From NCBI GenBank assembly GCA_950022295.1, contig OX465597.1:182464516-182528515 (forward strand): DNA of 64,000 bases, in the 5' to 3' direction. Below are positions 24,355 through 36,317 of the stretch, piece by piece; position 1 is the stretch's first letter; the number at the start of each line of letters is the position of its first letter. The translations under genes and the position numbers were made by a program. The stretch comes from Bromus sterilis (taxonomy: Eukaryota; Streptophyta; Magnoliopsida; Poales; Poaceae). The notes below the pieces were generated by a model. It was not told the DNA's origin. It worked only from the letters and a program-made list of their open reading frames with translations, and ran no database searches.

Positions 24355-24954
24355 ATACAACATCACCAACAAGGAATCTCGTCCCGAGATCAAGGACGAT
24401 CCGGTGGAGAGCGAGGAAGAGAAGAGAGTCGACGATCTTCAACAGCACCAATAAGGGACTCTGCTCCATGTCGACGTCGAACTTCTGTCGAGATAAATTT
24501 CCGCAGAGAGACGACAACGTCGGAAAATGAAACTATCAGTGTCAAGAGGAAGAACGACAATTCAAAGCGACAATCAAGGGAAGCATTCTCACTGAAATCA
24601 TGAGGATGATCGGCAAGGGAACTGAAATCAACAGAAGACCAAGATGTTTACCCAGAGTCGAAAGAACTAAAGGTACTACAAGATTTCCCTACCTGAGATC
24701 GGAATCGAGACAATACGCTGCAAGCAAGGCATTGTAACGATTCCAATACTCCACACACTCGAGATCCTAGAGTTTGAAAGGGTATAAGTCGAGAATAAAA
24801 CACTTACGACACTTGTCCTGACCAGAGCAAAGGTAAGGAGAAAAAGATTCCTACTCTCCGGTAACTAACTTAATAACTACAAAATAGTTTTTTTCTAGAC
24901 TCGACTTCGGCCAGAAAAAAGGATCCTACGGTCGGTAAGGCTCTGATACGAAAT
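24355..24954 (-). other. 600-bp non-coding interior of the LARD-type element
   Basis: No gag or pol frame. At its left end the minus strand has the motif ATCTCGGGACGAGAT next to the 3' LTR, like the sequence after the last pol codons in chromodomain Gypsy elements (compare 34411-34502). At its right end is a degenerate Met-tRNA primer site at 24939-24952 (minus strand CGTATCAGAGCC). Confidence 0.7.
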
Positions 24955-27900
24955 TGTAAGGCCCGATATGCGGTACTATTCTAGATCTAGATGTTTCCAT
25001 CCAGATCCGGGGACGAAGCACATATCGGTCCCATCGCGACATATGACAATGCCATATGCCCCGGATTTCCAACATGATATCACAACATTACAGATACAAG
25101 GATACCACATCTCATACAATCGGCATACAACTGCCTTAATAAAATACAACAGCGGAAGGTACATGTCTGAGTACAGACTACAATCAAATGCCTAGTGGCA
25201 AAGAGAAAACCATTGATCCCCATAACCACACGGGTCCAGGCCCTCCGCTGGGATCCACCTAACTAGTCGTCGTCGAGTCTCCTCGTGAAACGTCGATCAC
25301 CATACTTGTTGTCGATCAAGAACCCTGAAAAGAGTTTGGGGGTAGTATCATGAGTACAAAAGTACTCAACATCCAACTGTAGTGGTCATCTGACCCAGCA
25401 AGGACCTCATCACTCGTCATTCTAGGACAACTAGTAGTTTATGGTAAGGATGGGGTAAGTGTTAAGGTTGCTTCCGCACTAGCATTTATGAAGTCGCTAA
25501 CGATCTAGAGATTAAGATAAGAAGCCAAACATTCGATGAGGAATCGCCTCCAACAAGTCTTGCTATCAACTACTTACGCAAACATAACACCTATCCTATC
25601 CTTGTCCTCCTCTTCGCATCCCGATGAAGAAGAAGCAGTCAAGGCACACACACGTTGATGAAGTTATATTAAGATTATCTCAGTTGTTGTTGTCTATGAA
25701 CAAGGAGTAGGTCTCAAGTCGTCCATAACCGTGGACACGGCTTCTCGAAAAGATTTCACCCTGCAGGGGTATACCAACTTCCCATTACAAGGCTCTGCAC
25801 GCACGCCCATCTCTCTCAGTTGCTAACCATGATAGGAAACCATTTTATGATTTAGTCCCAAGAGATCCGGAACGACAGGTCCCTCTAGCTAACAACGCAC
25901 AAATCCGGGTGGCCCCCGGTGAGTCGACATCCAACTCAAAAGCTGGCCGTGCTCTCGAATCGGCCTCTACCGTCTGGACGAGGTCGGGTTAGTTACCCAA
26001 ACTGTGTGGGCAACCCCCGAGCTTCCAGGTTTGGACCAACAAAGAAACCATGTCTCCGCTGGCCCGAGTTATTTGAAAATCTGCGAGGTCGACACTCACA
26101 CACACACGTTTTGCAATAGGTAAAACCAGCTTGGGCCACCACTAGAAATGTTTGAAGCTAGATAGGTAAGAAGAGGGGACCCCATAAAATCCCACACGCG
26201 GTTAGGCACGCTCAGTCTTAAAACCAATACCCGGAACTCGGATCCTAGGTGACTCGAACGGAACAAAGCGTCGGGGCGGGATAGCCTAGACCTTCCATCC
26301 TTCGTCGATATAGTCAACATTATAATAATCATATCATCAATAACAATATAATAATATGATAGCCCAAACCAAGGAGTAAGAGAGTAACATCATAGAATCC
26401 CAAGCACGCATACTAAGCAGGGGCTGAGCAACGAGCAATAGTAACATAGCATGACAAGGTTTGCTGGGAGGGGACATGGCTGTATCGGTTTGAAAGAGGT
26501 TGTAAACAGGTGGTAGGATCAAACATCGAACCTATCCTAGACTAGCATGCAAACCCCTGGTTGAAATAGAATGGATCATAAGTAATGTATAGTCCTTGCC
26601 TGTTGATAAGTCGGGTTCCGAAGGTGTAGTTGATCTCAAGCTCGCATCGTCTCCGAAAGTACCTGCGGAAGCACACAAGACGGTAAACACGGGAAAGCAA
26701 TCAACGAGCAAGCATCTATTACTACGAAGCAAACACGAGCAAGCATCAACAAGAAGGCAACATGAGACAACGCAACGATCGCGTCTATCGTCGGAAGACG
26801 TTACTAACAGGTTAAGTGGGGTACTCGTCACACACGACGATACCGCACATTTAGAAAGGTTCAAGTTGTTTAGCTACAGGTGATCAACAAAGGTTGTTAA
26901 CATGGCAACTCAAGGAAGCATGGCGTAGCACACAAACATGGCAAGAGGTGAATCATAACATAAACTTTCTAAGCTAGTCAATTTAAGTGAGGCACAACCT
27001 AAACATGGCATTCCACTAAGTGCCCCACGACAATTAAAGGATTTGTTACTGTTATGCCCTAAACCATATTTTAGGTTGGTTAACAGCAGCAAACAAAAGC
27101 ATAAACAAAAATAACACGAAAAACTAATCAAGTTACATATAAAGAACACCCCAAACGTTGTTACGGTTAAAAAGATACAAGCAAAATAAGTTTGGAACAC
27201 AATCTGCCAACATCACAAAGCACACTTTAGAGCAATGCATAAACAGGATAATGAATGCAAACATGCTCACAAATGATATGCAACTAAAGTAGACATGGCA
27301 GGGAAGGCATAGCAAAAGGAATCATGGAAAAAGGCATCATGAACAACTAATTATAGTTCATGCAAAATGCAATAAAACATTACTGGTCTAGGACTTGGTG
27401 AAAATCAGAGAAACATGGCAGAATTTGTTATTTTTATGCTGTATAAACAGGAGAAAACCTATATGAAAAAGTGTAGCAACATGACATAGCAATACATGAG
27501 CATGAACTAGACATGATGATGATCTGGTACAAAAAAGAATCAAGGTCATAGGCATCATAGATCAAAAGATATTAAGCATGCAACAAGGCATCGGAACGTT
27601 ACAGACTTAGAGAAAAACAGAGGTGGCTGTCAAAAACAGCGGGATACCAACTTTGGAGCTCAATAACTATATGACCAGCAACCATATCATGACAATTCAA
27701 TACATATAATGGAAGTAGACATGATGCTTAACAATATGCAATTGGAATCACTCAATTCCGATAAACGGTTGCGACGCAACCGTCACCCGAAGTTGCATCA
27801 AATCAACAGTTTTCAGCACAGCAGCACATTAACATCAGGGTTACCACTTTGGAGCAAGATTTACTATAGCTAAAGCACCCAAACACGACAATTTAAAGCA

Positions 27901-29431
27901 TGAGAATGAAGTATACATGATGCTTAACACATAGGAAAAAGAATCAATGCAATAAGCCTCATGGATTTGACACAAGCATCACCCAAAGTTTGAACAAAAT
28001 AACAGCAGCAGTAGTTAACAGCAGATAAGCAACTTAACGATCTGGTGCCTTGTTCAACACACAATTACATGTTCAAGATGACCTCAAAATAAATAACTTC
28101 CTAAAGATGAACTCTATAGCATATAAAGCACAACCAAACAAAAAAAAGAATCACTTCATTTGGACCTACGAGTCAACGGGAATTAACGTTGCAAAACAGG
28201 ACAACAGATAATATTTTATCAGACTTAACAAAATGAATGGCAGGGGAAAAAATAAAACAAAAAAAGGCCTCTCACGTTGGGCCGGCCCATGAGGCGGCTG
28301 GATCAGGGAGGCCAGCTCGGCCTGGCTGGCGAGGGGCGCTGGGCCGCTGGCTGGGCTGGGGCGCGAGGCCCACAGGCTGGCTGTAGGGGCGGTTGAGCTC
28401 GGGCTCTTCCCGAGCCACGAGCGGCGGCGGAGCATGTCGGCTCGTCGGCTGCCGGCGAGACGACGTAGAGGGCGGACGCGGGAGGAGGTGGAACGGGTGC
28501 GGCGGCGCGGATCCGCCCGGATCTGGCGTCGGGGTTGGTGGCCGGCGTCGTGGTCCCGTCGGGCGGCGGCCTTGAGCTCGGGTCGGCGGAGAGCTCTCTC
28601 ATGGCAGCAACGACGGCTGGCAGACCTGCGGGTAGAGGAGAGGGAAGACGGTGAGGAGGAGAGGATGGGGAGAGAGCTGAGGAGGAGGGAAGGAGGAAGG
28701 AGAGGGGCCGGCCGGCGGCGTACTGGCCGGAGGGAGGCGGCGGCTGCGTGGTGCCCACGGGCTGAGGAGAGAGGAGGGAGAAGGCTGAGCACTGATGTGG
28801 CACTCCCTGGGCCGTCGGATCGCGAGATCTGACGGTCCAGAGCGCCTGGAGGGGGATTTATCAGATCTGGGACAAGGTTTGACGAAAATGGTGTATTTTT
28901 GGGGCAAAGTGGAGGGGATGGCTGCAATTTTTAGGCTAGAGAAACCCTAGAAAGGGGTGGGAGAGTGGTGGTCTTTATATAGCCCAGGTGGCTGGCAGTT
29001 TGCAAAAACATCCCCGATTTTTCTCTCTCGCGCGCGCGCGATATTTACGTTTCTGATTTTGGTAAAACTTCGAACTGCGCGATCAGCGCGTCGAGCCGGC
29101 GGCGTTCACCTCGCGTTGGAACCGTTCCGAGAACACTTTCCGGTGCGCTATAAAAATATCCCGTTTACTTATTAAACGGGGTTTTTCGTTCCGTTGACTG
29201 CGGCTGGTCTCGTGCGGTTTTCGCGACGGTGATCGGGTGAAACCCGGTGTCGCAAAGTTCAAGTGTCAGGGTGGTAAGGGTCGGTCTCCGTCCGGTACGA
29301 GATAAGAGGGGGGGGGGGAAATAATCGCCGATAAATAAATCGGGGATGCAAACACCGCAAACAATTCAGACAATCAAACAATTCACACCAAAAACAAAAT
29401 TTTTGATTTTTGTGAAACCTGGGCTGTTACA
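24955..29431 (-). repeat. LARD-type LTR B, shared middle LTR of the array
   Basis: 4477 bp, collinear with LTR A along its whole length. It acts as the 5' LTR of the left unit (a primer site adjoins it on the left) and as the 3' LTR of the right unit. It contains the exon-like segments 25263-25324 and 26600-26689. In this copy the acceptor of the 90-nt segment is lost (CCCG instead of CCAG). Confidence 0.88.
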
Positions 29432-29843
29432 ATACAACACCACCAACAAGGGATCTCGTCCCGAGATCCAGGACGATCCGGTGGAGAGGGGGGAAGAGAA
29501 AAGAGTCGACGATCTTTAACACCACCAACAAGGGACTCTGCTCCATGTCGACGTCGAACTTCTGTCGAGATAAATTTCCGCAGAGAGACGGCAACGTCGG
29601 AAAACGAAACCATCAGTGTCACGAGGAAGAACGACAATTCAAAGCGACGATCAAGGGAAGCATTCTCACTGAAATCACGAGGATACTCGGCATGGGAACT
29701 GAAGTCAACAGAAGACCAAGATGTTTACCCAGAGTCGGAAGAACTAAAGCTACTACAGGATTTCACAACCTGAGATCGGAATCGAGAAAATACGGTGCAA
29801 GCAAGGCATTGTAACGATTACAATACTCCACACACTCGAGATC
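29432..29843 (-). other. Partial interior of the right LARD unit
   Basis: Collinear with 24355-24770, then joined inside an LTR copy at the shared sequence GAGATCC. The primer-site end is missing, so the right unit cannot be complete. Confidence 0.75.
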
Positions 29844-31196
29844 CGGAACGCACAAATCCGGGTGGACCCTGGTGAGTCGACATCCAACTCAAAAGTCGGC
29901 CGCGCTCTCGAATCGGCCTCTACCGTCTGGACGAGGTCGGGTTAGTTACCCAAACTATGTGGGCAAACCCCGAGCTTCCAGGTTTGGACCAACAAAGAAA
30001 CCATGTCTACGCTGGCCCGAGTTGTTTGAAAATCTGCGAGGTCGACACTCGCACACACACGTTTTGCAAAAGGTAAAACCAGCTTGGGCCACCACTAGAA
30101 ATGTTTGAAGCTAGATAGGTAAGAAGAGGGGACCCCATAAAAAAGCACACGCGGTTAGGCACGCTCAGTCTTAAAACCAATACCCGGAGCTGCCGGCGAG
30201 ACGGCGGAGAGGGCGGTCGCTGGAGGAGGTGGAACGGGCGCGGCGGCGCGGATCCGCCCGGATCCGGCGTCGGGGTTGGTGGCCTGCGTCGTTTTCCCGT
30301 GGGTCGGCGACCTTGAGTTCGGGCCGGCGGCCTTGAGCTCTCTCATGGCAGTAGCGGCAGCTGGCAGACCTGCGGGGAGAGGAGAGGGAAGACGGTGAGG
30401 AGGAGAGGAAGGGGAGAGAACTGAGGAGGAGGGAAGGAGGAAGGAGAGGGGCCGGCCGGCGGCGTACTGGCCGGAGGGAGGAGGCGGGTGCGTGCTTCCC
30501 ACGGGCTGAGCAGAGAGGAGGGAGAAGGCTGGGCGCTGACGTGGCACTCCCTGGACCGTTGGATCCCGAGATCTGACGGTCTAGAGCGCCTGGAGGGGGA
30601 TTTTTCACATCTGGGACTAGGTTTGACGAAAATGGGGTATTTTTGGGGAAAAGTGGAGGGGTGGCTGCAATTTTTAGGCTAGGGAAACCCTAGAAAGGGG
30701 TGGGAGAGTGGTGGTATTTATATAGCCCAGGTGGCTGGAAGTTTGAAAAACATCCCCGATTTTTCTCTCTCGCGAGCGTGATATTTACGTTTCTGACCGC
30801 CGGGGGTCCGCAGTACCTCCGGTTCGGGTACAACTTCGTACTGCGCGATCAGCGCGTCGAGCCGGCGGCGTTCACCTCGCGTTGGTACCATTCCGAGAAC
30901 ACTTTCCGGCGCGCTATAAAAATATCCCGTTTACTTATTAAACGGGGTTTTTCGTTCCGTTGGTTGCGGCTGGTCTCGTGCGGTTTTCGTGACGGTGATC
31001 CGGTGAAACCCGGTGTCACAAAGGTCAAGTGTCAGGGTGGCAAGGGTCGGTCTCCGTCCGGTACGAGATAAGAGGGGGGGGGGAAATAATCGCCGATTGA
31101 TAAATCGGGGATGCAAACGCCGCAAACAATTCAGACAATCAAACAATTCACACCGAGAACAAATTTTTTGATTTTTGTGAAATTTGGGCTGTTACA
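29844..31196 (-). repeat. LARD-type LTR C, with internal deletions
   Basis: Starts inside the LTR (equivalent to about 25867), lacks a short block flanked by AACG repeats near 29847, and jumps near 30187 from the position of about 26230 to about 28443 of LTR B. From there it is collinear to the LTR end at 31196. It keeps the TATA box (30717-30725) and the hairpin (30926-30946) but has lost both exon-like segments. Confidence 0.82.
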
Positions 31197-31530
31197 CCAG
31201 GCGCCCTGGTGGCGCGGCCAAGCCCTAGGCCGCGCCACCTGGCCACCTGGGCACAAAGTGGGGCCCCTCTGGCCCTCCTTCGGGGTTCCGGAAGCTTCCG
31301 TTGCGCTGATTTTTTATCTGATTTTTCCCGAATTTTTGTAGCACTTTTAATATGGGGGAAAACTGAAATAGAAAAACAACAGAAAACAGGACCTGGCACT
31401 GTGGTGCACTGAGTTAATAAAGTTGTCCAAATATGATCAGAAGTGTATGAAAGTGTATATAGATCATAGCAATATCACACAAAAAATGCATGGAGCAAGC
31501 AGAAATTATAGATACGTTTGAGACGTATCA
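31197..31530 (-). repeat. 5' LTR of Athila-type element 1, outer part
   Basis: Continues the LTR interrupted at 19856; collinear with about 51110-51439 of element 2. The outer end is TGATACGTCTCAAACGTATC on the minus strand, a common start of Triticeae Gypsy LTRs. Confidence 0.8.
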
Positions 31531-31658
31531 GGTGGGGATCATGGCCTTTTGGGTTTAATTGAGAGGCACAAGTAAATGGTGGTAGGATCAGACGACCGTT
31601 CTAAATACATCTAGGAAAGCAAGTTGAGAGCTATAAAGAATGATATATCCCCCCTTTC

Positions 31659-31748
31659 CTAGATAAGTAGAAGACGGATCACAGGTAGCAGGGTCCTCGG
31701 TCTCGGCCTCCGACAGGTCAACATAGGTCTCCTCGGCAAACTCGGGCT
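31659..31748 (-). other. 90-nt exon-like segment in LTR F
   Basis: Acceptor GCACGGTAG|AG on the minus strand, phase 1 at both ends, reading PEFAEETYVDLSEAETEDPA. The donor position reads CTAG|GAAAGG, so the donor is mutated here. LTR G has the same length and phase and a similar peptide (PEAAEETYVEISDTEHEDPA), while the DNA around it has diverged much more. Confidence 0.5.
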
Positions 31749-32636
31749 CTACCGTGCAAAACCGAAAAGAAACGTACACGAAAAGTAAGTAACGGCATCA
31801 AAGATGCTTAAACATGAGACATGCATGTTTCATATTTCAAGATTCATAGTGTGACCCTAGCTAGTTAAGTTTAAATGAAGATCGGAACGAACAGGTCAAC
31901 GATACTTCATATGCATTATGTTTATCTCAATGGTCTTAGTCAAGACCTTAAATTTAGGTGCAAGTAGCATGAAATGCATGACATGGCATATGAATATCAA
32001 AAGATGCATTACTACGTTAAAATAAACTAGCGCAATTCTGGAGACAGAAGGTGTCGACAAGGGTTGACACCGGACAAGTTCTCATGAAGCAAAGGTGTGA
32101 AAGAAAGAGACATAAACATACACATGAGAAAGGACAGATCTTCCTATCATGTGACAACATGATAGGGGAAGTTCTGCTAGGACGTGATCAACAAGATGGA
32201 AAAGATTTGAACATGCTAAAGACTTGAAAATAAAAGGGACAATGGTGACACATGTGAAAAGTCAACACTTTCCATTTTGAATTTGCCGAAAACACAAAAT
32301 TGACAACACCACCTTAATCCTCACATTTTTCTGCCCCAAAAACATGTATCACAGGTTGGCATTTGAACCAACAGTCAAATGATACAAGTTTTCAGATTTT
32401 GAAAACCCAAAATAACCAGGAAAGGATTTGGCAGAAAAATATATAAAGGGGAAACCCCTCTGGGCTGCACTCGGCTGGATCTGGCCGAACGACTGAACCA
32501 ACCTACCTCCTCTCTGCTGAGCTCGCGGGGAGGCTCACAGGGCTGAGCCCAACTCGCCCACGGTGGCGCTGTGGCACTGCCACAAAGGGCCCGCTTGTCA
32601 GCCTCTGCAAAGAACTTAAAAAGGTTGGGGATTTGT

Positions 32637-32703
32637 CCCCAGCAGGATTTGAACCCGCGGCCATGCTAAACACTGCACAGACCTATTGCCACTGAGCTAC
32701 TTA
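32637..32703 (-). tRNA. tRNA-like sequence (pseudo-tRNA or SINE-like head)
   Basis: The minus strand has an A-box-like TAGCTCAGTGG (32689-32699) and a B-box GGTTCAAATCC (32645-32655), 33 bp apart. The T arm folds (GCGGG with CCTGC). No complementary acceptor stem is visible and the anticodon arm is poor, so this is not a functional tRNA gene. It has no counterpart in the related LTR G. Confidence 0.45.
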
Positions 32704-34410
32704 AACGATTTTGAACAAAAAAGAGGTGCAGACCACAAGTGCAACACTTCTCGGGTTTACTTATTTTCACACAAAACTCAAACCCGTCGACGGAGAGATC
32801 TTGTGGCGAGGTTATGCTCGTGCTCATGTTGCTCGTGACGCTTCTGCAACCTGGGAACGAGAGCTCGCACATCCTACTCCATGTTGATGCACAGGAGGGA
32901 CACGACGGCGCTACGGGAAGCTCTCAAGCTCGTCGGGAACAACACGATAGTGAAACGTGATAAAAGTTCAGAGACGTCTCATACAGACTGTTTCGGCGAT
33001 GATGGCGTCGCACACAGGGCACCGAAGACTCTACGGTGAAGTGCAAACGATATAGGGCACCTCCACGCATTTTTGGGTGCCCAGATTGGGTCAAGAATAC
33101 GAAAAGGCGGGGCCTTTACTCGCCGGAAAAATCACGACGGGACACTACACCTGACACGCATCTTCAAACATCGAACGTGTCGGGCAAGGCGAGCACAAGG
33201 CGGCTCCTTTACTTCCAAACGCACGTCCAGGACGTGCTTGAGCACACACAAGCATGTCCGGGGCACACCATGGTCACGACGGCCACAGATTGCTCGACGG
33301 CGATGACACCCGACGGAAAGAACAACACGTCGCGCTCGGGGCCAAAGATCTACGCGCTACAGAACAACGGGGTCACGCCGGGGCTCACCTAGAGGTGCTT
33401 GAGTATGACCTCTAACGCGTGGAAGGGGAATAAGATAACAGGGAAGAAGACGTTCACTGCGGGTCGACGGCGCGGGGACAAAGCGCGCCTCCTACGGCAA
33501 ATCGGTGGCTCGGGGAAGACGAGGACGTTGGCGGTGGAGCTCCCTGCAAGCTCGTGGTCGATGACACGGAAGAATGGCGACAATTTCACTGGAATTTCCC
33601 TGCGGCCATGGCGGGACATGGGAGGACGGAGACGAGCATGGCGGCGGCGGTAGAAGTTGGAGGTTGAAATGGAACATAGGGTTCCTTGGGGAAGCCCTGG
33701 GTGCGCTTAAAAGGAGGGGGACGGCTCTCACTGTCCTCGGGGCTCCATGCTCCATCGTGGCACTAGCGTGAGAGAGAGGAGGGGGAAAAGGTGCTTCCAT
33801 GCTGGAAGAAGACGACATCCACGCTGAGTACTGGTTCGTAGAGATGGGCTACAACTCGACCGAGCAGGCCCAGCTGGGCTGGACTGCTTCCCACTATTTC
33901 CAGAGAAGAAGAAAAAACCAGGGATCTTCCATTAGGAAAATGCAGCAAGGTTCTAAGAGTTTCCACAGGAAAATGGAAAGGAATAAAATGACCCAAATAT
34001 GTGATCCATGATCAGGAGAGCTTTGCTGCATTCACAAAATTGGTTTGAACCAATTTGGTGCAAGTAAAATCAGTGGCAATAGAATTAAATTCAAATGGGT
34101 TTGAACTACACTTCCAGTATCCACGGGTGGAAAATTCAATGTGAATTCATGGGCATGTTGGAAAAGTCCAACTATTTGGCCATGCAAAGTTTGAAGCGTA
34201 GGGGAGAACATCACAAGCATGGAAAAATTACCACACCACCTTTCTTTAACGCAAAACATGAGGTTGAATTCAAATTTAAATGAGATCAATACTTGGATTT
34301 GACAATTGATCACCACATGGAATTACATATTACAATACCATGTTAAGTTTGAGATTTGGGGAGAAGCAAAATTACATGATGAATAGTAAAATCAGTTTTG
34401 GGCTGTTACA

Positions 34411-34502
34411 ACTCCTACCTACGAACGCAGGATCTTTTCCCGAGATCTAAGCCTGAAACAACTCTGGATACTCGGAACGGAGATAATCTTCACGCTCCCA
34501 AG
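34411..34502 (-). pseudogene. pol: Last codons of Gypsy pol with chromodomain tail, next to LTR F
   Basis: Minus-strand codons read WEREDYLRSEYPELFQA followed by a stop, the typical end of a chromodomain-bearing integrase (compare WEREDYLKREFPHLF in the element at 53573-64000). The fragment lies directly upstream of LTR F and shows that LTRs of this type belong to chromodomain Gypsy elements. It is cut at 34503 by another LTR. Confidence 0.75.
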
Positions 34503-34945
34503 TGATACATCCAAAATGCATCACTATTTTATATCGTAATCACCTCTATTCATTGATATATTTCATATTATGATGATGTTCTTATAGTTTTTTGGCTTGT
34601 TTTACATAGTTTGCAACTTTCCGGTGCCGAAACAGCAGACGCAGGTATCAGCAGGGAAAAGTGCACATCAAGTGGACATATCAGCACATCTCCAAATGAC
34701 CTGCAAATCACGGGGTGTAATTTCCAGAAGATATGACAAAGACTGTCCGAAGGGCACTCGGAGGGAGGCCACCAGGCCCTCAGGCGCCCTGGTGGCGCGG
34801 CCCCCCTCCTGGCCGTAGCACCAAGACGCTTGGGAGGTGGGCCCTACTACCGGGACCCCCTTGTGGCCTATATGTTCCTCGTGACCTGAAAACCCTAGAA
34901 GAATAAGAGTTTCCGGAGTTCCTGTCATGGGAAAGTCACGACAGA
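34503..34945 (+). repeat. Truncated LTR of an unidentified retrotransposon (H)
   Basis: Begins TGATACATCC AAAATGCATCA, an LTR-like start with a short inverted repeat, and runs about 440 bp to the edge of the next LTR. No interior and no matching target duplication is visible. The family is not identified. Confidence 0.45.
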
Positions 34946-36187
34946 TGTTCGAAGAGTCGAACTTGACATGGGACCTTTGCTGCGAGATGGAATCGAGGAG
35001 AGAGTCGACATGGACAAGAGACTCGGTGATTTACCCAGGTTTCGGTCCCTCTTTGTCTCGAGGTAAAGACCTACTCCCGCTTCTTATTATTGCGGGTATC
35101 GACTCCTCGATTAGAAGAGCCGACGTACTGATTACAATAGAGTTGAATCACAACCTTGGTCTCGAAGAGATCTAATTTGTGTCGCAAGTGTCTAGTCCTG
35201 ACTTGTATTGAGTTGAGTTCCCTCTGGATTCCGTGGACCTTGTAACAGCCCATTTGCAATAATTGTAAATCAACATGAAATTGTACTTTGTCTGATGACC
35301 TTGTAACTTGGCATGATGCTAGAGTTTATCTTTGCATGTGGTGATTTAAATTGGCATTGGGATTGGAGCCCATTTGAATTGCTTTCAAATGCATCCAAGT
35401 TGGTTCAAGAAGCATGTTTGGGGAATTGTTCCATTTTCTTTTGATCTCACCTAGACCCCAAACTTGGCATAGCCATTTCCTTTGCAATGCCAAGGGTTTT
35501 AAAAACCTCAAGTCATTTTTGTCATCACCAAAAATGTGGCCTCTAGTTCAAAGTGATTTGAATTTCAAAAAGAGCTCCACATTTTAGTTGTTGCAAAAAT
35601 GCTCAAACCATTTTTGGAAATTGAGGAATATTACAGGAAGTATTTTGCATATTTTTGTGCATTAAAATTCCTTGTAATTTGTGCTAGAAAATTCCCTAAC
35701 CATTTCTGTTTTATTTAAATGGAAAATAGACAGAGGGTGATTCTTTTCCCTTCCAGACCGCAGCCCAGCCCACCTGGGCCTCTTTCCCCGCAGCCCAGCT
35801 GGCCCTGTCCAGCGAAGTGGTACGCAGGGGCTGTCGTGGCCGTTCGATCTCCATCCGAGCGCCCCCCCTTCGTCGCCTTTCCACACTATCGCCGGTCCCC
35901 CCTTCCTCCTCTCTCACACCAGCGAGGAGCGTCGACGTCGATGCGTCCGACGTGGACTGGAGGCTCCCCCTACATATATTCCAAGCCCCCGAGCCCACAG
36001 GACCCCCTAGGGTTCTTTTCCTCCCGCATTTTCCCCCTCGCCGCCGCAGGGATGAGCTCCCCTCCTCTGTTCTGCTCCGCCTGACACCGGTGAGCTCCGC
36101 AGCAATTCGCCGCCGTCTCGCCATCTCTTTGATCGTGCACTTGCTAGCTGGGATCTCGTGCTCATCTTGTTCCGTTCCCGTGTCCAG

Positions 36188-36317
36188 ATCGACGCCCGAT
36201 GGAGCAGATCGTCCCCGCAACGGAGCCGGCCGCCGCGGTCCCCCTTCTTCCCCGACGACGACCCTGAGCTCCTCGTTCCCCTACGACTAGGTTGGGACGC
36301 ACGTTGCGACCCACAAG
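36188..36317 (+). other. Exon-like segment in the leader of solo LTR G
   Basis: Acceptor CCGTGTCCAG|AT and a strong donor CACAAG|GTGAGC. 130 nt, open in the frame that joins the next segment in phase 1; it encodes FFPDDDPELLVPLRLGW. A further upstream donor (CCG|GTGAGC at 36089-36095) would join in phase 0. No start codon in a good position is identified. Confidence 0.35.

Larger units (their letters stand above)
19857..31196 (-). mobile_element. LARD-like tandem array: LTR - 0.6 kb interior - LTR - partial interior - deleted LTR
   Basis: Three copies of one LTR type (minus strand TGTAACAGCCC...GGGCCTTACA) lie head to tail: 19857-24354, 24955-29431 and a shortened copy ending at 31196. The interior between the first two is only 600 bp and has no gag or pol. 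LTRs of about 4.5 kb with almost no coding interior resemble LARDs (large retrotransposon derivatives; Sukkula in barley), which are non-autonomous. The array lies in the LTR of element 1. No perfect target duplication is visible; CCAGG occurs at 19846-19850 and at 31197-31201, but the left copy lies 6 bp from the LTR edge. Confidence 0.8.
1..31530 (-). mobile_element. Athila-lineage Gypsy retrotransposon (element 1), left-truncated by window, with two nested insertions
   Basis: Read on the minus strand, the element runs from its 5' LTR terminus at 31530 (TGATACGTCTCAAACGTATC) through a tRNA-Asp-type primer binding site at 18547-18564, a gag region (17250-18330) and a protease region (2339-2927), then into a long non-coding stretch that leaves the window at position 1. 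No reverse transcriptase or integrase is visible after the protease. It is interrupted twice: in the LTR by 19857-31196 and between gag and protease by 2963-16997. The Asp-type primer site, the Athila-like gag and the lack of RT fit non-autonomous Athila relatives such as Sabrina or WHAM, but the family name is inference. Only the right copy of its target duplication would be visible (GGTGG, 31531-31535). Confidence 0.8.
31531..34410 (-). repeat. 3' LTR (F) of a chromodomain Gypsy element, interrupted by element 1
   Basis: Minus strand from TGTAACAGCCC at 34410 towards lower coordinates, cut at 31531 where element 1 inserted; the rest lies outside the window. It is related to solo LTR G (35241-39903, opposite strand) and more distantly to the LARD-type LTRs. 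The middle (32800-33780) is GC-rich. It holds a 90-nt exon-like segment (31659-31748) and a tRNA-like stretch (32637-32703). Confidence 0.75.

Noticed and set aside
19846..31201. CCAGG as a proven target duplication of the LARD array
   Set aside because: The left copy is 6 bp away from the LTR edge and the site is rich in CCAGG-like words, so it may be chance.
32637..32703. Functional tRNA gene
   Set aside because: A and B boxes and the T arm are present, but there is no acceptor stem and the anticodon arm is poor; kept only as a tRNA-like sequence.
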